Of a stretch of 5,492 bases of DNA, positions 3,656 to 5,492 are shown piece by piece; position 1 is the stretch's first letter, and the number at the start of each line of letters is the position of its first letter. The stretch covers positions 1 to 5,492 of the forward strand of contig VFKW01000017.1 in NCBI GenBank assembly GCA_009885355.1. The letters are read 5' to 3'. The notes beneath the pieces were generated by a model that worked only from the letters and a program-made list of their open reading frames with translations, was not told the origin of the DNA and ran no database searches. This stretch comes from Candidatus Berkelbacteria bacterium. GTDB taxonomy: Bacteria > Patescibacteriota > UBA1384 > VFKW01. Position numbers and translations under genes: made by a program.

Positions 3656-5185
3656 CTAGTAACTTAAATGGTTTTGTGAACGGTATTGAAGGGCTTCTGC
3701 TAGGTGTGTGGTTTGGATGTCTTTGGCACCGGCTAAATCGGCGATGGTGCGGGCGATTTTTAGGACGCGGTGCATGGCGCGGCCGGAAAGTTGGAGTTTG
3801 TTGACGGCTTGGCGCAAGAGATTTTGGGAGGATTCATCAAGAACGCAAAACTGATCGATTTGTTTGGTCGACATTTGAGAATTGAGGGTAATTTTTGAAT
3901 CATTGAAGCGGCTTTGCTGGATTTTTCGAGCTTTTGTAACACGAGATTTGATCTCTTTTGAGGTGGTATTTTTTGTTTTTTCGGTCATTTTTTCATAGCT
4001 TAATCTTGGAACTTCGATATGAAGATCAATACGATCAAGCAGCGGACCGGAGAGTTTTTTTCGATACATATTTATCTGGGCGGCACCGCAGGAACATTCT
4101 TTTTCGGGATCGGTGGCAAAGCCGCAAGGACAAGGATTCATGGCGGCGACGAGCATGAAATTGGCCGGAAATTTTACAGTGGAGGCGGCGCGCGAAACGA
4201 TGACCTCGCCTTCTTCGAGCGGTTGGCGGAGAGTTTCTAAGACTTGACGAGGAAATTCGGGAAATTCATCTAAAAATAAGACGCCATGGTGAGCGAGGGA
4301 TACTTCGCCAGGCTTGGGATATTGACCGCCGCCCACGATGGAGACATAACTGGAAGTATGATGAGGCGAGCGAAAAGGCCTAGTGACGATGAGCGGATTG
4401 TCTTTGGTGATTTCGCCGGAAACACTATATATGGTCGTGACGTCAAAAATTTCCTTTTTATCCATATCAGGCATGATGCCGATGAGGGCTTTGGCGAGCA
4501 TGGTTTTGCCGGAGCCTGGAGGACCATTGAAAATAATATTGTGATGGCCGGCGGCGGCGATTTCCAATGCGCGCTTGGCATTTTCCTGGCTGTGAATATC
4601 GGCAAAATCTATTTTTATCTGATCTGAATTTAAATAACTTTCAATGTCCGAGGGCGGATGAGGCTGGATAAGCTTTTCTTGCTTGAGGTGAAAAACGAGA
4701 TTTTCGAGAGTATCGACGGGGATAATTTCGATGTCGTCGAGCAAAGCCGCCTCAGCGGCGTTGTCTTTTGGTAAATATATTGTTGTAATATTTTTTGATA
4801 TGGCGTGGTGGACCGTCGGGAGGATGCCAGCGACAGGTCGAAGATCGCCATTTAGGGAAAGTTCGCCAATAAAGATGGAATTTTTAAAACTTTTTGTCGG
4901 AATTTGACCATCTGAAGCGAGCAGGGCAACGGCAATCGGCAGATCATAAGCCGGGCCGGTTTTTCGAATATTGGCCGGGGCGAGGTTGACAGTGATGCGT
5001 TTGGCTGGAAATTTAGCGGATGAATTTTTGATGGCGGATCGAATTCTTTCTTTGGCCTCATCGATGGCTTTATCGGGCAAGCCGACGATGGCAAAAGAGG
5101 GAAGGCCCTGCGATAGATCTGCCTCGACTTCGATAGTGGTGGCTTCGATGCCATTGATGGCGGCGGAGAGAGTTTTGGCAAGCAT
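3656..5185 (-). CDS. comM: ComM/YifB family AAA+ ATPase (Mg-chelatase-like)
   Basis: A 509-residue, full-length member of the YifB/ComM family. ComM forms hexameric rings that drive branch migration when incoming single-stranded DNA is recombined in natural transformation. The N-terminal ChlI-like domain (about 1-170) has GLPSFAIVGLPDKAIDEAKERIRSAI and the NLAPANIRKTGPAYDLP stretch. The AAA+ module has Walker A GPPGSGKT (221-228), Walker B VLFLDE (302-307), and LLDRIDLH (382-389). Four cysteines (352, 354, 364, 366; CPCG...CSCG) form the family's probable zinc site. The C-terminal lid has LSGRAMHRVLKIARTIADL. All expected catalytic motifs are intact. The ATG is preceded by AAGGGG at about seven bases. 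It is a single gene with its own promoter and terminator. It suggests that the organism keeps DNA uptake or recombination, although no other com genes are in view. Stop TAG. Confidence 0.96.
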   Translation of the reverse strand: MLAKTLSAAINGIEATTIEVEADLSQGLPSFAIVGLPDKAIDEAKERIRSAIKNSSAKFPAKRITVNLAPANIRKTGPAYDLPIAVALLASDGQIPTKSFKNSIFIGELSLNGDLRPVAGILPTVHHAISKNITTIYLPKDNAAEAALLDDIEIIPVDTLENLVFHLKQEKLIQPHPPSDIESYLNSDQIKIDFADIHSQENAKRALEIAAAGHHNIIFNGPPGSGKTMLAKALIGIMPDMDKKEIFDVTTIYSVSGEITKDNPLIVTRPFRSPHHTSSYVSIVGGGQYPKPGEVSLAHHGVLFLDEFPEFPRQVLETLRQPLEEGEVIVSRAASTVKFPANFMLVAAMNPCPCGFATDPEKECSCGAAQINMYRKKLSGPLLDRIDLHIEVPRLSYEKMTEKTKNTTSKEIKSRVTKARKIQQSRFNDSKITLNSQMSTKQIDQFCVLDESSQNLLRQAVNKLQLSGRAMHRVLKIARTIADLAGAKDIQTTHLAEALQYRSQNHLSY

Positions 5186-5217
5186 ATTTTTCCCCTTTTT
5201 TAATTCAATTTTATTTG

Positions 5218-5244
5218 ATTATAGCATTTTGAGTTGAAATTCAA
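5218..5244 (-). promoter_or_regulatory. Extended -10 promoter of comM
   Basis: Minus strand: TGCTATAAT (5218-5226) is a perfect -10 with the TGn extension; TTGAAT (5239-5244) is a partial -35 at 15 bases, short spacing that the extended -10 can compensate. The predicted leader is about 26 bases. Confidence 0.7.
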
Positions 5245-5277
5245 AAGAATGATATTATTTGAGTATTATCTTTCCTT

Positions 5278-5352
5278 GTCATTCTGAGCCACAAAGTGGA
5301 CCCTTTGGGTTGAAACGAAGAACCCGTTCGGCTATCGCTCAGGGCAGGTTCT
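5278..5352. repeat. Dispersed intergenic repeat, copy B
   Basis: From GTCATTCTGAG to the GGTTCTG end this is a gene-free stretch with nested short inverted repeats: GGGTT (5307-5311) with AACCC (5321-5325), and GAACC (5320-5324) with GGTTC (5347-5351). The two pairings are mutually exclusive. Positions 5321-5351 match 172-202 at 24 of 31 positions. It resembles a family of chromosomal intergenic repeats known to me from many uncultivated bacteria; no transposase is present. Confidence 0.6.
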
Positions 5353-5361
5353 GTTATTTTT

Positions 5362-5377
5362 TGCAGTGGATACTGCA
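5362..5377. repeat. Short hairpin TGCAGT/ACTGCA
   Basis: TGCAGT and ACTGCA pair perfectly across a GGAT loop. There is no T run on the correct side on either strand, so it is not a standard terminator. It could be part of the surrounding repeat cluster. Confidence 0.5.
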
Positions 5378-5386
5378 GATTTATGG

Positions 5387-5433
5387 GTTAAGGATAAGGG
5401 CCTCCGTTGCGATGGCCGGCCCCTACCCTTAAC
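5387..5433. repeat. GC-rich intergenic palindrome
   Basis: GTTAAGGATAAGGGCC (5387-5402) and GGCCCCTACCCTTAAC (5418-5433) form a 16-base inverted repeat around a 15-base loop. The two deviations are A-C mismatches in a plus-strand RNA but G-U wobbles in a minus-strand RNA, so the leftward transcript folds better. Similar palindromes beginning GTAGGGGC are common between genes in uncultivated bacteria. A non-autonomous element or mRNA stabiliser are both possible. Confidence 0.6.
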
Positions 5434-5455
5434 AATCCCACCCCGCCACGCTCTT

Positions 5456-5478
5456 AAGGAGAAAAAATAATTCTCCTT
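5456..5478. repeat. Hairpin containing a Shine-Dalgarno-like AAGGAG
   Basis: AAGGAGAA (5456-5463) pairs with TTCTCCTT (5471-5478) around an A-rich seven-base loop. Neither strand has a following T run. The AAGGAG could be the masked ribosome site of a gene beginning beyond the right edge, but no ATG is visible before the window ends. Confidence 0.4.
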
Positions 5479-5492
5479 TCTAAAAAATTAAA

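Noticed and set aside
3958..5237. Reading frames overlapping comM on either strand
   Set aside because: comM has every family motif intact over the whole stretch; the others are frame shadows.
5456..5478. Terminator at the right edge
   Set aside because: A perfect 8-pair stem, but neither strand has a T run immediately after it.

Overview
The window looks like a compact bacterial chromosome segment, moderately AT-rich, and most like a Candidate Phyla Radiation (Patescibacteria) genome. This is an inference, not a proof. It rests on a short, membrane-anchored family 5 solute-binding protein placed directly after secG, a small KGG-repeat protein, a minimal SprT-like metalloprotein and a ComM/YifB ATPase, together with very short spacers, terminator hairpins that overlap gene ends, and chromosomal intergenic palindromes. 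No phage, IS, CRISPR or defence genes were seen.

Layout. From about 2044 down to 9 (minus strand) there is an apparent mixed transcription unit: tRNA-Gly(GCC), tRNA-Cys(GCA), secG, the solute-binding protein gene, a MITE-like 121-bp inverted repeat, tRNA-Leu(CAG) and a strong hairpin terminator. Its promoter (2071-2099) is divergent from, and overlaps, the promoter of a plus-strand gene for a small single-pass membrane protein (2157-2492). That gene ends at a terminator, followed by a KGG-repeat stress-type protein (2641-2850). A shared bidirectional hairpin separates this from a minus-strand SprT-like metalloprotein (2865-3308), whose last codons form one arm of the hairpin.

The most unusual part is 3308-3650. 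Here a strong divergent promoter pair carries two perfect consensus DnaA boxes in inverted orientation. The plus-strand promoter feeds a canonical cloverleaf tRNA with the very unusual anticodon ATC (Asp-like loop, A34, A73, no encoded CCA). About 30 bases further on, a near-consensus promoter drives an approximately 88-nt structured RNA that ends in a perfect Rho-independent terminator and matches no RNA family I can recognise. Convergent to it is comM (3656-5185, minus), an AAA+ ATPase of natural transformation with its own extended -10 promoter. The right edge (5245-5492) has no gene and holds a dispersed intergenic repeat related to the one at 172-202, and three hairpin-forming sequences.

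How the parts fit: secG and the tRNAs serve protein export and translation, the binding protein presumably captures peptides at the membrane surface, and comM processes incoming DNA, in keeping with a small-genome organism that scavenges. The candidates for something undescribed are the small RNA at 3558-3645, the odd tRNA at 3419-3490, the DnaA-box divergent promoter, and the apparent ATT start of the binding-protein gene.
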